A stretch of 64,000 bases of DNA from Paraburkholderia aromaticivorans (GCF_002278075.1 NZ_CP022989.1:1798001-1862000), one strand, 5' to 3'. Counted from the stretch's first letter, positions 52,334 to 62,440 are shown. The notes: generated by a model from the letters alone, not told the origin. Numbers and translations are program-made.

Positions 52334-52969
52334 ATGATCGTTACTTTGCCGTATTTCCTGCCGTACTCCGCTTACTCCCAGTCCTTGCCGTCCTCACGAA
52401 CGAGATTCAGCCGCGCGGCCTGGTCCGCGCAGCTAGCGCGCGCCTGTCGTAGGCTCGGTTCCGGTTTCACGCTGATCGAACTGATGATCGTGCTGGCGAT
52501 CGTCGGCGTGATCGCCGCCTATGCGATCCCCGCTTATCAGGACTATCTGGCGCGCAGCCGCGTCGGCGAAGGGCTGTCGCTGGCGGCTTCCGCGCGGCTG
52601 GCCGTGTCTGAAAACGCGGCCAGCGGCAATGCGTTCAGTGGCGGCTATGCGTCGCCGCCCGCTACCCGCAACGTCGAGTCCATTCGTGTCGACGACGACA
52701 CCGGCCAGATCACCGTCGCCTTTACGACGCGCGTCGCGCCCGCGGGTTCGAACACGCTCACGCTCGTGCCGTCGGTTCCTGACAACGTGGACGCGCCGAC
52801 TGCGCGCGTGGCGTTGAGCAAGGGCGCGGTGCAGGCGGGCGCGCTCACGTGGGAATGTTTCGCCGGTGGCAAAACGGCGTCCTCGCTGCCGGCGCCTGGC
52901 GCCGGGCCGGCACCCGCGGAAGCCCCCAGCCTGGCGTCGAATCTCGCCCCGCCGGAGTGCCGTTCGTGA
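52334..52969 (+). CDS. Type IV pilin (PilA-like) with long prepilin leader
   Basis: 211-residue prepilin. The cleavage site and N-terminal helix are classical: [21 protein letters not shown], with Glu at mature position 5. The leader is 44 residues, much longer than the usual 6-25. A perfect AGGAGG seven bases before the ATG at 52334 supports that start; a TTG 17 codons further in is the only alternative. Single Cys near residue 176 and another near the end (PPECRS) may form the pilin disulfide. It is followed by a probable pilin glycosylation ligase. Confidence 0.85.
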   Translation: MIVTLPYFLPYSAYSQSLPSSRTRFSRAAWSAQLARACRRLGSGFTLIELMIVLAIVGVIAAYAIPAYQDYLARSRVGEGLSLAASARLAVSENAASGNAFSGGYASPPATRNVESIRVDDDTGQITVAFTTRVAPAGSNTLTLVPSVPDNVDAPTARVALSKGAVQAGALTWECFAGGKTASSLPAPGAGPAPAEAPSLASNLAPPECRS

Positions 52970-53116
52970 AGGATGGCGAGATGACCGCTAGAGCGGGGCA
53001 AGTCGTAGTCGTCCACACGTAAAACGCTGATTTTCGGGATATTTCAGCCCGGCCGGCGCACAGCAGGAGAATTTTTTTGTATAGTGCGCCGGTTGCTGAC
53101 GCCCACCGGTTACTCG

Positions 53117-54901
53117 ATGCCCACCCCTTTTGCGCGCTACCTGTCTTTCATTCTGTTGGCTCTCGCGTTGGTGCTGCCTTATGCAGTTGTCAACCATACG
53201 TATCCGATTCCGACCTTTTACGCTGAATTCACCGCACTCGCGCTGTATCTGCTGACCGGCGCGGGCGTCGTGCTGCTGGTGGCGAGCGCAAGGCCGCGCG
53301 TGACGTTCGCCTCGCCGGTGGTCGCGCTGGTGCCGTTGCTGTTCGGGCTGCTGCTGGTGGCGCAGTCGGTGGTGTTGCCGGTCTCGCAGCCGTCGATGAA
53401 TTGGCTCGGCGGCGGCTATCTGCTGGCGGCCTTCATGGCGACGCATGCCGGTTATGGTTTCGCGCGCGCCAAGCTCAACGAGACCGCGTTGCGCTGGGCG
53501 GCCGGCGCGTTGGTCGTCGGCGGGCTGTTTGCGGTGTTCTGTCAGGTCATCCAGCTGTTTCACCTAGAAACGCGCGTGTCGCCGCTCGTCGTCGCCTATA
53601 ACGTGACCGTCGAGCGCCGGCCGTTCGGCAATATGGCGCAGGCCAATCACCTCGCCACCTATATTGCGTTCGCGATGGCGGGCGCACTGTTCCTCGTGCA
53701 GACGCGGCGCATTGCCGTGAGCATCTGGTTTCTCGTGTCGACGATTTTCGCGGTCGGCCTCGCGCTGACTGTCTCGCGCGGCCCGTGGCTGCAGATGGGC
53801 GTAATCGTGGTGGCGGGTTTCTGGATGGCGTTCGCGCAGACCCGCAATCAGGTGCAGTTCCGTCGCAGCAATCGCGAGTGGGTCATTCCAATCGTGCTGG
53901 CCGTGCTGTTTTTCGTGGTCAACGCGCTGATTCGCTGGGCCAATGTGCGCTATCACCTGGAGCTCGGACAGTCCGCGGCGGAACGCTTCAAGGACGCCGG
54001 CCAGATCGCGCCGCGTCTCGCGTTATGGAAGTACGGCTGGACGATGTTCAAGACGCATCCGTTGCTGGGTGTCGGCTGGGGCGAATTTCCGAGCCACCAG
54101 TACGAGTTTGTGAAGTCGCTCGGCGCCGTCGAAATCGCCAACAATTCGCACGACATCTTTATCGACCTGCTCGCGAAGACCGGCCTGATCGGTCTGGCGA
54201 TCGTGCTGTTCGGTCTGATCACGTGGCTCGTGCGCGTGGTGCGCGCACCGCAAAGCTCGGCGCGCGTGTTCGGCATTGCGCTGATCGGTGTGCTGGTCAT
54301 GCACGCGCTGGTCGAATACCCGCAGCAGTACATGTTCTTCCTGTTGCCGGCCATGTTCGTGTTCGGCCTGCTGGAGACGCGGCCGCTGCGCCTCGTGCCG
54401 GCACGCGTGTCGTTCGGCGCGTTTGCCGTGGTGGTGTTCGGCGGGCTGGCCGCACTGTATCCGGTGTATCGCGATTACGCGCGCGCCGAGGTGCTCTACT
54501 ACGGATCGCGTCCTGCCGAGCAGTATCGTGCTGACCCGTCGTTCCTGTTCCAGGCGTGGGGCGAGTACGGAATGGCGACGCTCTTGCCGATGAATTCGAT
54601 GGACTTGCAACACAAGCTCGCCATGCATAAACAGGCGATCGCGTTGCTGCCCGGCGAGACCGTGTTGCGTCGCTATGCGGTGCTGCAGGCGCTGAACGGA
54701 GATCAGGCGGCGGCGTTCGACACCGTCGAACGCCTGAAGATCTTCGCCACGGAGTTGAAGGACTGGCCGTCGCAATTGGGCTATCTCTACCAGCTCTGCG
54801 ATGAGCAGAAGACGCTGACCGGCTTCAAGGCGGAACTGGTCAAGCGCTACGGTATGCCAGCGGGCGACGTCAATGAGGACGATGACAGCGACGAGGAATG
54901 A
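53117..54901 (+). CDS. PglL-type pilin O-oligosaccharyltransferase (Wzy_C family)
   Basis: 594-residue membrane protein with about 12 membrane segments and a large periplasmic loop. A PglL_A domain lies near the N-terminus (MNWLGGGYLLAAFM), a Wzy_C domain in the middle with WGEFPSHQYEF and AIEIANNSHDIFID-type segment (VEIANNSHDIFIDLLAKTGL), and a C-terminal soluble region. The enzyme transfers lipid-linked glycan to proteins in the periplasm. Its place 150 bases after the pilin gene points to the pilin as substrate. GTG at 53084 is another possible start. Confidence 0.83.
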   Translation: MPTPFARYLSFILLALALVLPYAVVNHTYPIPTFYAEFTALALYLLTGAGVVLLVASARPRVTFASPVVALVPLLFGLLLVAQSVVLPVSQPSMNWLGGGYLLAAFMATHAGYGFARAKLNETALRWAAGALVVGGLFAVFCQVIQLFHLETRVSPLVVAYNVTVERRPFGNMAQANHLATYIAFAMAGALFLVQTRRIAVSIWFLVSTIFAVGLALTVSRGPWLQMGVIVVAGFWMAFAQTRNQVQFRRSNREWVIPIVLAVLFFVVNALIRWANVRYHLELGQSAAERFKDAGQIAPRLALWKYGWTMFKTHPLLGVGWGEFPSHQYEFVKSLGAVEIANNSHDIFIDLLAKTGLIGLAIVLFGLITWLVRVVRAPQSSARVFGIALIGVLVMHALVEYPQQYMFFLLPAMFVFGLLETRPLRLVPARVSFGAFAVVVFGGLAALYPVYRDYARAEVLYYGSRPAEQYRADPSFLFQAWGEYGMATLLPMNSMDLQHKLAMHKQAIALLPGETVLRRYAVLQALNGDQAAAFDTVERLKIFATELKDWPSQLGYLYQLCDEQKTLTGFKAELVKRYGMPAGDVNEDDDSDEE

Positions 54902-54969
54902 ACCGAAGGGAGTCGCTGTGTTCGCTTCGAGGCTTTAATCGTGAAGAGGGGCGATGATTCAGGCGGTCA

Positions 54970-55443
54970 TCAAGCCACCCAATCCCCCGACTTCCCGCCG
55001 TGCTTCTCCATCACCTTTACATCGGTGATGGTCATGCCGCGATCCACGGCCTTGCACATGTCGTACACGGTCAGCAGCCCGACCTGCACGGCGGTCAGCG
55101 CTTCCATCTCCACGCCCGTGCGACCGAGCGTTTCGACCTGAACGGTGCAATGCACGCCCGGCAGCGCTTCGTCGAGTTCAAAATCCACCTTGACGCGCGT
55201 GAGCGCGAGCGGATGACATAGCGGGATCAGATCCGCGGTGCGCTTCGAACCTTGAATCGCGGCAATCCGCGCGATGCCGATCACGTCACCCTTCTTGGCG
55301 TTGCCGTCGCGGATCAGCGCGAACGTCTCCGGCAGCATGCGAATCGAGCCGCGCGCCACCGCAATGCGCTTGGTCTCCTGCTTGTCGCCAACGTCCACCA
55401 TATGCGCCTGGCCGGCGGCGTCGAAATGAGTGAGTTCAGGCAT
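54970..55443 (-). CDS. moaC: Cyclic pyranopterin monophosphate synthase
   Basis: Molybdenum-cofactor biosynthesis enzyme, 157 residues. It starts [18 protein letters not shown], preceded by AAGGAG. The conserved [28 protein letters not shown] segment (about 52-79) and [20 protein letters not shown] are present. It stands alone, convergent with the pglL gene. Confidence 0.95.
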   Translation of the reverse strand: MPELTHFDAAGQAHMVDVGDKQETKRIAVARGSIRMLPETFALIRDGNAKKGDVIGIARIAAIQGSKRTADLIPLCHPLALTRVKVDFELDEALPGVHCTVQVETLGRTGVEMEALTAVQVGLLTVYDMCKAVDRGMTITDVKVMEKHGGKSGDWVA

Positions 55444-55715
55444 GGTTGGGCTCCTTAAGAGGGCGCCTATCATAGCAGCGGCGCAGCCGGACGGCGGCAG
55501 CCGTGCGTTTGCGCGGACCGTTCGCGAGTGCGTTGCCGGCTGGCGGCGACGCGGGGCCCTGCGGCGTCTGCGGCGCGGCGCTCGCCTCAGACACCCGAAT
55601 CGCCCTGACGTGAATCACACGAATTCGCGCGACGACTGATTACAATTGCCCTATCCCCGCTATCTTAGTCCGGGCGGCGGGCTTCGCTTTTCGACATCGT
55701 CATATCGACCTCGCG

Positions 55716-57425
55716 ATGCGTCCGAAACGGTTCCTTGCTGCGTTGCTGTCTGTCGCGCTGGCGACGGCGCCAGGCCCGTTCGCGCAAGCGCAGGGTGTGT
55801 CGGGCACGGCGCCCAGCACACTATCCGCGGAGCCGCCGCTGGTCAGCGGTCCGGCCGATGCCTACGCCGATCCGCTGATCCCTTCCGATATCGCACAAGG
55901 CGTGTTCGGCGTGTACGGCGGGGCACAGAGCCGCTTGTCCGGCAATTCCGGTGCGAACACCGGTTGGCGGGCGCCGATCGTCACGCAACAATTGCCCGAT
56001 CTCGGCAACGGCGGTTCAGGCTCGCTTACGCCGCAGGCCGAGCGCAAGCTCGGCGAGCGCGTCATGCGCGAACTGCGCCACGACCCCGACTATCTCGACG
56101 ACTGGCTGGTGCGCGATTATCTGAACTCGGTCGCCGCGAAACTTGCCGCGGCGGCGAGCGCGCTCTACATCGGCGGCTACCGTCCGGACTTCGATCTGTT
56201 CGCGGTGCGCGATACGCAGATCAACGCCTTCTCGCTGCCGGGCGGTTTTATCGGCGTGAACACCGGCCTCATCGTGGCGACGCAGACGGAATCCGAACTG
56301 GCGTCGGTGCTCGGTCACGAAATGGGACACGTCTTGCAGCGCCACATCTCACGCATGATCACGGCCGGCGAGCGCAGCACCTATGCGGCGCTCGCCGGCA
56401 TGTTGTTCGGCGTGCTCGCCGGCGTGCTCGCGCATAGCGGCGATCTGGGCAGCGCGATTGCGATCGGCGGCCAGGCCTATGCGGTGGACAACCAGTTGCG
56501 TTTCTCGCGTTCGGCCGAGCACGAGGCGGACCGCGTCGGTTTTCTGCTGCTCGCCGGCGCCGGCTACGATCCCTACGCGATGACGACCTTCTTCGGCCGC
56601 CTCGATCGCGCCGCGATGAGCGACACGGGCGTGCCGGCTTACGCGCGGACCCATCCGCTGACCGGCGAACGGATCGCCGACATGGAGGACCGCGCGCGCC
56701 GCGCCCCTTACCGGCAACCGCATCAATCGGCCGAATATGGGTTTGTGCGCGCCCGCGCTCGCCTGCTGCAGGACCAGTCGCGCAGCGAGTATGGGGATGA
56801 GATTTCGCGCCTGCGCTCCGAGATCGAGGACCGCACGGCGGTCAACGTCGCGGCGAACTGGTATGGCATTGCTTACGGGCAGATGCTGCTCGAGCGTTAC
56901 GACGATGCGGCGGCGTCGTTGGCGTCGTGTCGCGCGGCATTCGCAGCCGGCGAGCAGGCCGAACGAGGAGCCGCGCGGAGTTCGCCGAGCCTCGACGTGT
57001 TGGCCGCCGACATCGCGCGGCGCGCCGGCCGCGACGACGAGGCCGCGCGGCTCGCCGAGTTCGCGCAGAAGCGCTGGCCGCAGTCGAACGCCGCAATCGA
57101 CATGCATATCCGCACCTTGCTGACTCTGCACCGCTTTGCCGATGCCCAGGCGCTCGCGCAGAAGGAAACGCGTGCCCAGCCCGATCAGCCTGCCTGGTGG
57201 CTGTATCTCGCGCAGGCCAGCGCCGGCACGGGCGATGCGTTGACGCAGCATCGGGCGATGGCTGAGAAGTTCGCGCTGGAAGGAGCGTGGCCGTCGGCGA
57301 TCCGGCAGCTAAAGGACGCGCGCGATCTGAAGGCGATTGGCTACTACGACCTCGCGACCGTCGACGCGAGGCTGCATGAGATGGAAAACCGCTATAAGGA
57401 GGAGCGGCTGGACGAAAAGAGTTAG
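55716..57425 (+). CDS. BepA-like periplasmic M48 metalloprotease with TPR region
   Basis: 569 residues with a signal peptide (RPKRFLAALLSVALATAPG, cut near AQAQ). Zinc-protease motif HEMGH at 201-205, and the third ligand is the Glu in SRSAEHEADRVG near 268. C-terminal TPR-like helices run from about 360 to the end. BepA/YfgC proteins protect outer-membrane protein and LPS-transport assembly. Divergent from moaC. Confidence 0.9.
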   Translation: MRPKRFLAALLSVALATAPGPFAQAQGVSGTAPSTLSAEPPLVSGPADAYADPLIPSDIAQGVFGVYGGAQSRLSGNSGANTGWRAPIVTQQLPDLGNGGSGSLTPQAERKLGERVMRELRHDPDYLDDWLVRDYLNSVAAKLAAAASALYIGGYRPDFDLFAVRDTQINAFSLPGGFIGVNTGLIVATQTESELASVLGHEMGHVLQRHISRMITAGERSTYAALAGMLFGVLAGVLAHSGDLGSAIAIGGQAYAVDNQLRFSRSAEHEADRVGFLLLAGAGYDPYAMTTFFGRLDRAAMSDTGVPAYARTHPLTGERIADMEDRARRAPYRQPHQSAEYGFVRARARLLQDQSRSEYGDEISRLRSEIEDRTAVNVAANWYGIAYGQMLLERYDDAAASLASCRAAFAAGEQAERGAARSSPSLDVLAADIARRAGRDDEAARLAEFAQKRWPQSNAAIDMHIRTLLTLHRFADAQALAQKETRAQPDQPAWWLYLAQASAGTGDALTQHRAMAEKFALEGAWPSAIRQLKDARDLKAIGYYDLATVDARLHEMENRYKEERLDEKS

Positions 57426-57499
57426 GTCTTGCTCGCGCTTGGCTGCGTTGGCCGGCATGGCTTCGAAGGAATATGCCGCGGCGCGGGCAGGTGCAGGGT

Positions 57500-58081
57500 T
57501 TAAGCGCCCGCGGCCGCGGGACTCGGCACGAACCCGAAGCGCCTTGCCACATCGCTTCGCCGGATAGCCTGCAGCGGCAACACGACCTGATTGTTCCAGC
57601 GAAACTCGCCGCTCATCGAATCCTCCGCCAGCGTTGCATGATCGGAGAAGACCTCCAGATCGTGATCGTGCAAGACCGCGACTCTCGGCGGCGCCGAGCC
57701 GTCGGTCAGCAGAATCCCGCCTTCTTCATCCACGAACACGGCTGCGGGCTCGAACGCGCCGCCGGCCTGGTCCTGCAAAGCGAGCGTGCCGCCGGCATCG
57801 GCATTGGCCGACAGCCTCACGACCCACGGCGTATAGCCCAGTTCGACGTACACGCGCTGCGGGCCGTTCTGGAAATACCACTGCCCGCGCTCGTCGGCGT
57901 CGTAATTCCGGTTGATGAACCCGAGCAACGCTTCGTGGCGAATCGGCGTGCCCGGCGTTCCGCCTGCCTGCGCGGCCTCGTCGCGCATGCGCCAGTTGCC
58001 GCGCCTGTCCAGCATCAGCCAACCCGTGCAACTCGGTACGTTCGGCCACTTGGCCAGGGCCTGCTTGACGATGTCATCCAT
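57500..58081 (-). CDS. Conserved protein of unknown function
   Basis: 193 residues, no signal peptide. It begins with a helix (MDDIVKQALAKWPNVPSCTGW) followed by a mostly beta-rich part with YVELGYTPWVVRLSAN and AVLHDHDLEVFSDHAT. I do not recognise the family with certainty. Its start overlaps the end of the YheT-type hydrolase gene by 8 bases, so it is translated from the same transcript. Confidence 0.75.
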   Translation of the reverse strand: MDDIVKQALAKWPNVPSCTGWLMLDRRGNWRMRDEAAQAGGTPGTPIRHEALLGFINRNYDADERGQWYFQNGPQRVYVELGYTPWVVRLSANADAGGTLALQDQAGGAFEPAAVFVDEEGGILLTDGSAPPRVAVLHDHDLEVFSDHATLAEDSMSGEFRWNNQVVLPLQAIRRSDVARRFGFVPSPAAAGA

Positions 58082-59213
58082 GATCGACGTGCCGCTCCAG
58101 ATAGCCGAACACGCGCCGCGACAGCCAGTCGATGCGGCCCGGGAACGGCCCGGTCATAAAGCCGGCGTGGCCGCCGTGCCTGGGTTGGTCGAGCTCCACC
58201 GCCGCCGAAACTTCATGCCGCGAGGGCAAGGCTTCAGCCGGGAGGAACGGGTCATTGCGCGCGTTCAGCACCAGCGTCGGCACCTGAATGTGCGGCAGCA
58301 GCGGGCGCGTGGTCGCCGTGCTCCAGTATTCGTCGGTATCGCGAAAGCCGTGCAGCGGTGCGGTCACCACGTTGTCGAACTCGTACATGGTGCGGCTCGC
58401 CAGCATCGCCTCCCGGTCGAACAGGCCTGGAAACTGAGTCAGCTTCTGCTCGGCCTTCTGCTTGAGTGTCTTGAGAAAGCTGCGCGTGTAGACGAGTCCG
58501 AAGCCTTGCGACAAAGCGCGGCCGCCTGCATGCACGTCGATGGGGGTCGAGATCGCCGCGGCGGCCGAGACCACCGACGCCGCGCCCTCGCGCCGCTCAC
58601 CCAGCCAGCGCAGCAGCACATTGCCGCCGAGCGATACGCCGGCCGCGACGATCGGCCCGCGATGCGCGGCGCGCAAACGCCGCAGGATCCAGTCGACCTC
58701 GTTACTGTCGGCGAGATGATAGAAGCGCGGCATCCGGTTCAACGGTCCGCTGCAACTGCGAAAGTGCGGCACGACACCGTGCCAGCCGTACTCGCGCGCG
58801 GCAGCCATCAACGAGGCGGCGTAGTGCGAGCCCGAACTGCCTTCCAGGCCGTGAAACAGCACGAAGAGCGGAGCGGTGTCGGCGGGCACCCGGGGCGCGG
58901 CGTCGGGCGTGAGTGCTGATTGGGCCTCGCCGTCGTGCTCGACCCAGTCGAGATCGATGAAGTCGCCGTCGGGCGTATCCCAGCGTTCGCGGCGAAACGA
59001 GACCGCGGGGCGGCGTGCGAACAGCGACGGGACGATGGTCTGCACATGGCGGTTCGGCAACCACAGCGGCGCACGGTAGAGCAGCTCGACGGTGGCGTCG
59101 ACGGCGGCCGCGGCGCGTGCCGTGCCGGAGGAGGCGGATGTAGCGTGCGTCGTCCCGGAATTCGGCGAGAGGATTTCCTTCGCGTTGGGGGACTGCCTGT
59201 GGGGCGTGCTCAT
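58074..59213 (-). CDS. YheT-family alpha/beta hydrolase
   Basis: 379 residues from the ATG at 59211-59213 (MSTPHRQSPN). The fold starts PLWLPNRHVQTIVPSL, a signature of this family. The oxyanion region is VLFHGLEGSSGSHYA, the nucleophile elbow GVSLGG (Ser), and the late His is in PRHGGHAGFM. Substrate unknown; probably an esterase or thioesterase. The open frame runs much further upstream but only through the SnoaL-like gene's reading-frame shadow. Confidence 0.88.
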   Translation of the reverse strand: MSTPHRQSPNAKEILSPNSGTTHATSASSGTARAAAAVDATVELLYRAPLWLPNRHVQTIVPSLFARRPAVSFRRERWDTPDGDFIDLDWVEHDGEAQSALTPDAAPRVPADTAPLFVLFHGLEGSSGSHYAASLMAAAREYGWHGVVPHFRSCSGPLNRMPRFYHLADSNEVDWILRRLRAAHRGPIVAAGVSLGGNVLLRWLGERREGAASVVSAAAAISTPIDVHAGGRALSQGFGLVYTRSFLKTLKQKAEQKLTQFPGLFDREAMLASRTMYEFDNVVTAPLHGFRDTDEYWSTATTRPLLPHIQVPTLVLNARNDPFLPAEALPSRHEVSAAVELDQPRHGGHAGFMTGPFPGRIDWLSRRVFGYLERHVDHG

Positions 59214-59251
59214 GCCTGCTTCACAACCAAAAATGAGACGCGCGGCGCGCG

Positions 59252-59698
59252 TCAGTGCAACGACCCCTGGCCATGCCGCATTTTCGTGGCGAACTGGCTG
59301 GCGGCCTCGTTGGGCATCGGACTCGCGTGAATGTGCGCAATGCGCCATTCGCCGCGTTCGTGGACCATCACGTAGGTGGTGAACACCATGGCGGGCGTGG
59401 CCTTCGGATCGGCCGGCCGGTGCGCCTCGGCAATCGCGTAGACCACGGTGCCGAGACTGTCGTAGACGCGGATGTCGAGCGGTTCGATGGACACAGGCGC
59501 GGTTTCGAGCTGGATCTGCAAGCCGGCGCGAATGCTGTCGAGGCCGTGCAGGTGGGAGCCGTCGGCGCAGATGCAACTCACGAACTCTTCATCGATCCAC
59601 AGGCCCATCAAGCTGTCGATATTGACCTCGGCGACGGCCTGGTAATAGGCGTTCAGGGTATCGGCGGCGGCTTCGAAGATATGGGCAAAACGTGGCAT
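59252..59698 (-). CDS. SnoaL/NTF2-like fold protein
   Basis: 148 residues: MPRFAHIFEAAADTLNAYYQ helix, then a cone-shaped alpha+beta sequence with LMGLWIDEEFVSCICADG and VVYAIAEAHR, ending GEWRIAHIHASPMP. Typical of nuclear-transport-factor-2-like proteins used as small-molecule binding or isomerase folds. Precedes the hydrolase gene on the same strand by 38 bases. Confidence 0.82.
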   Translation of the reverse strand: MPRFAHIFEAAADTLNAYYQAVAEVNIDSLMGLWIDEEFVSCICADGSHLHGLDSIRAGLQIQLETAPVSIEPLDIRVYDSLGTVVYAIAEAHRPADPKATPAMVFTTYVMVHERGEWRIAHIHASPMPNEAASQFATKMRHGQGSLH

Positions 59699-59864
59699 GG
59701 CTCGTCAGTCTCTTGTGCGCGGCGCGCGGTTGCAAGGCAGCGGTCAGCGGGACAGCCCGGAACCGGACAATCGCACCCGAGCGCCAGAATGCCCGCGCCG
59801 CAAGGCGCGAACATGACGCGACGCGCTCAGGGGCGTGCGGTGTTGCGTGCGTGTATCAGCGGCT

Positions 59865-60890
59865 TCAGCGTTGCGCGAGCAACATGCCGCGCAAATCGCC
59901 GAATACCTGCTCGGCGCTCAACTGCTTCAGGCAGTTCAGATGACCGAGAGGACACTCGCGCTCAAAACAGGGGCTGCATTCGAGATGAAGCCATTGTACC
60001 TTCGCCAGCTCGGACAAGGGCGGCGTGTGGCGCGGATCGGTCGAACCGTACACCGCCACCAGCGGCCGGCGCAGCGCGGCGGCCACGTGCATCAGCCCGG
60101 AGTCGTTGGTGACGACCGCATTGGCGCGCGAGATCAGCGCACATGCCTCGCCCAGCGCGGTCTGGCCGCACAGGTTGCGCACGTTCGGCGCTTTCTCGGC
60201 AATGGCCTGCGCGAGCGGCGCATCTTTGGGCGAACCGAGCGCGACGATCTGCGTGTACGGGAACGACTGGCCGACCATCTGGGCGAGCGCCGCGAAGTGC
60301 TCGGGCGGCCAGCGCTTGGCGGGGCCGTATTCGGCGCCCGGACAGAACACCAGCAGCGGCACGCGCGTGTCCAGATTGAAGCGCGCCGAGACCCGCGACG
60401 CTTCGTTCAGGTCCGCGTCGAGGCGCGGCATCGGCAGGTCGTCGGGCACCTTGGCGCCGGGCGCGTAGGCGAGGGCGGCGTACTGGCCGACCATCGGCGG
60501 GCGCTCGTCCTTGCGCGGATTCGCGTGACGCACGTTCAACAAGCCGTAGCGGCTTTCGCCGGTGTAGCCGATGCGCAGCCGGATGCCCGCCATCCATGGA
60601 ATCAGCGCCGACTTGAGCGAGTTCGGCAGCACGTAGGCGGCGTCGTAGCCGACGTCGCGCAGGTCGCTCGCCAACTGCCAGCGGCGCAGCATCTGCAGCT
60701 TGCCGTGCGCGAGATCCGTGGCGTAGACGTCGCGGATTTCCGGCATGCGTTCGAGCACGGGCGCGACCCACGAGGGCGCGACCGCGTCGATGACGATGCG
60801 CGGATGCAATTTCACGAGGCGCGCAAACAGCGGCTGCGCCATCAATGCGTCACCGATCCAGTTCGGTGCGATAACCAACGCGCGACGCAT
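59865..60890 (-). CDS. waaF: ADP-heptose:LPS heptosyltransferase II
   Basis: 341 residues, GT9 family, adds the second heptose to the LPS inner core at the cytoplasmic face. It starts RALVIAPNWIGDALMAQPLF and contains FCPGAEYGPAKRWP and VVTNDSGLMHVAAALRRP, the ADP-heptose site. C-terminal CSPCFERECPLGHLNCL is a conserved Cys cluster of WaaF. Start at 60888-60890. Confidence 0.94.
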   Translation of the reverse strand: MRRALVIAPNWIGDALMAQPLFARLVKLHPRIVIDAVAPSWVAPVLERMPEIRDVYATDLAHGKLQMLRRWQLASDLRDVGYDAAYVLPNSLKSALIPWMAGIRLRIGYTGESRYGLLNVRHANPRKDERPPMVGQYAALAYAPGAKVPDDLPMPRLDADLNEASRVSARFNLDTRVPLLVFCPGAEYGPAKRWPPEHFAALAQMVGQSFPYTQIVALGSPKDAPLAQAIAEKAPNVRNLCGQTALGEACALISRANAVVTNDSGLMHVAAALRRPLVAVYGSTDPRHTPPLSELAKVQWLHLECSPCFERECPLGHLNCLKQLSAEQVFGDLRGMLLAQR

Positions 60891-61259
60891 CAGAATGAGT
60901 GTCCGGTGTCGAAACGAAGCCCCGCGCGAGTCATGCACGTGGCGTTCGGATAGGTAAAAAGGGAACAGCCGCAAGCCGCGTGGCGCGATTCCGGCGTGGC
61001 CGGATGCGCCGCGCTGGCGGCCCTGCTGTGGCGTGCCTGCGCGCGGGCCGGACTGCGCGTTCTTGCCGGCCTGATCACCGTCTGCTGCGTGCGCGGCGCC
61101 GGCCCGTGGAGCGACGAACCAGGCCGCGCGGCGGGCAGGCGCTCACGTAGCCGCTCACGCAGCGAACCTGGCAACGGTTTCTCCGGAGCCAACCCGCAAC
61201 CAGGCGGGCAGGCGTTCCGCAAGCGGTGCCACCGGCAATCGATGCTCAGTGCGCTGTGT
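60891..61259. other. Intergenic region between the zinc-finger gene and waaF
   Basis: About 369 bases. Several open frames exist but none has coding character. A short direct repeat of CGCTCACG occurs near 61140-61155. It probably contains the waaF promoter. Confidence 0.5.
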
Positions 61260-61454
61260 TCAATGACCCTTGACCACTTCGCCGTCGCGCAGCTTGTAAC
61301 GCGTGCTGCAATACGGGCACCTGGCTTCGCCGTGCGTGACGTCGATAAAGACGCGCGGATGGGCGCTCCAGCGCGGCATGGCCGGGTTCGGGCAGTAAGC
61401 CGGCAGGTCTTTTGCCGACAGTTCGACCAGCGGCATTTCCTTGATTTCGCTCAT
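61260..61454 (-). CDS. Zinc-finger domain protein (zf-CHCC type)
   Basis: 64 residues. Cys/His ligands in LPAYCPNPAMPRWSAHPRV and ARCPYCSTRYKL give a C-x-H-C-x2-C site, as in the NDUFS6-like small proteins. Role unknown; often encoded next to ilvE in beta-proteobacteria. It follows ilvE by 62 bases. Confidence 0.87.
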   Translation of the reverse strand: MSEIKEMPLVELSAKDLPAYCPNPAMPRWSAHPRVFIDVTHGEARCPYCSTRYKLRDGEVVKGH

Positions 61455-61516
61455 GAGGGGTTCTCTTTGTATGCAGGGGGCGTGCGTTGCGCCGGGACAC
61501 CCCGGCGCGGCGCGCG

Positions 61517-62440
61517 TTAAATCTTGGTCAGCCAGTGCGCGTACTTTTCGCTCTTGCCGTTCACGATGTCGAAGAAGCCCGATTGCAGCTTCTCGGTGAT
61601 CGGGCCGCGTGCGCCCGAGCCGATCGTGCGGTTGTCGAGTTCACGGATCGGCGTGACTTCGGCGGCGGTGCCGGTGAAGAACGCTTCGTCGCAGGTATAG
61701 ACCTCGTCGCGCGTGATGCGCTTTTCGATCACCTGGATGCCGGCGTCGCGCGCCAGTGTGATGACGGTGTCGCGCGTAATGCCGTCGAGGCACGAGGCCA
61801 GATCCGGCGTGTACAGCTTGCCGTTGTTCACGAGGAAGAAGTTCTCGCCGGAGCCTTCCGACACATAGCCGTCCACGTCGAGCAGCAGCGCTTCGTCGTA
61901 ACCGTCGGCGACGGCTTCCTGATTGGCGAGGATCGAGTTCACGTACCAGCCCGACGCCTTGGCGCGGACCATCGACACGTTCACGTGATGGCGCGTGAAC
62001 GACGAGGTCTTCACGCGGATACCCTTGGTGATGCCTTCTTCGCCGAGGTAAGCGCCCCACGGCCAGGCGGCGATCGCCACGTGAATGGTGTTGCCCTTGG
62101 CCGACACACCGAGCTTTTCCGAGCCGACCCAGATGATCGGGCGCAGGTAGCAGGACTCGAGCTTGTTTTCGCGCACCACTTCGCATTGCGCGGCGGCGAG
62201 CGTTTCGTGGTCGAATGGCACGTCCATCTGGAAAATCTTGGCCGAGTTCAGCAAACGCTTGGTGTGTTCCTGCAAGCGGAAGATGGCGGTGCTGCCGTCC
62301 ACCGTCTTGTAGGCGCGTACGCCTTCGAAGACGCCCATGCCGTAATGCAGCGTATGGGTGAGCACATGGATCTTGGCATCGCGCCAGTCGATGAGCTTGC
62401 CATCCATCCAGATCTTGCCGTCGCGGTCGGCCATTGACAT
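61517..62440 (-). CDS. ilvE: Branched-chain amino acid aminotransferase
   Basis: Last step of valine, isoleucine and leucine synthesis; fold-type IV PLP enzyme, 307 residues. The catalytic Lys is K161 in SMVRAKASGWYVNS; the phosphate-binding EGSGENFFLVNNGKLYTP follows. The start at 62438-62440 gives MSMADRDGK. Divergent from azlC, another branched-chain amino acid gene. Confidence 0.96.
   Translation of the reverse strand: MSMADRDGKIWMDGKLIDWRDAKIHVLTHTLHYGMGVFEGVRAYKTVDGSTAIFRLQEHTKRLLNSAKIFQMDVPFDHETLAAAQCEVVRENKLESCYLRPIIWVGSEKLGVSAKGNTIHVAIAAWPWGAYLGEEGITKGIRVKTSSFTRHHVNVSMVRAKASGWYVNSILANQEAVADGYDEALLLDVDGYVSEGSGENFFLVNNGKLYTPDLASCLDGITRDTVITLARDAGIQVIEKRITRDEVYTCDEAFFTGTAAEVTPIRELDNRTIGSGARGPITEKLQSGFFDIVNGKSEKYAHWLTKI

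Noticed and set aside
58074..59576. Long N-terminal extension of the YheT-type hydrolase
   Set aside because: The extra 121 codons are an out-of-frame reading of the SnoaL-like gene; the family start is at 59213.
60996..61520. Open frames between waaF and the zinc-finger gene
   Set aside because: Low-complexity Ala/Arg composition, overlap with the real gene at the right end, and no recognisable motif.
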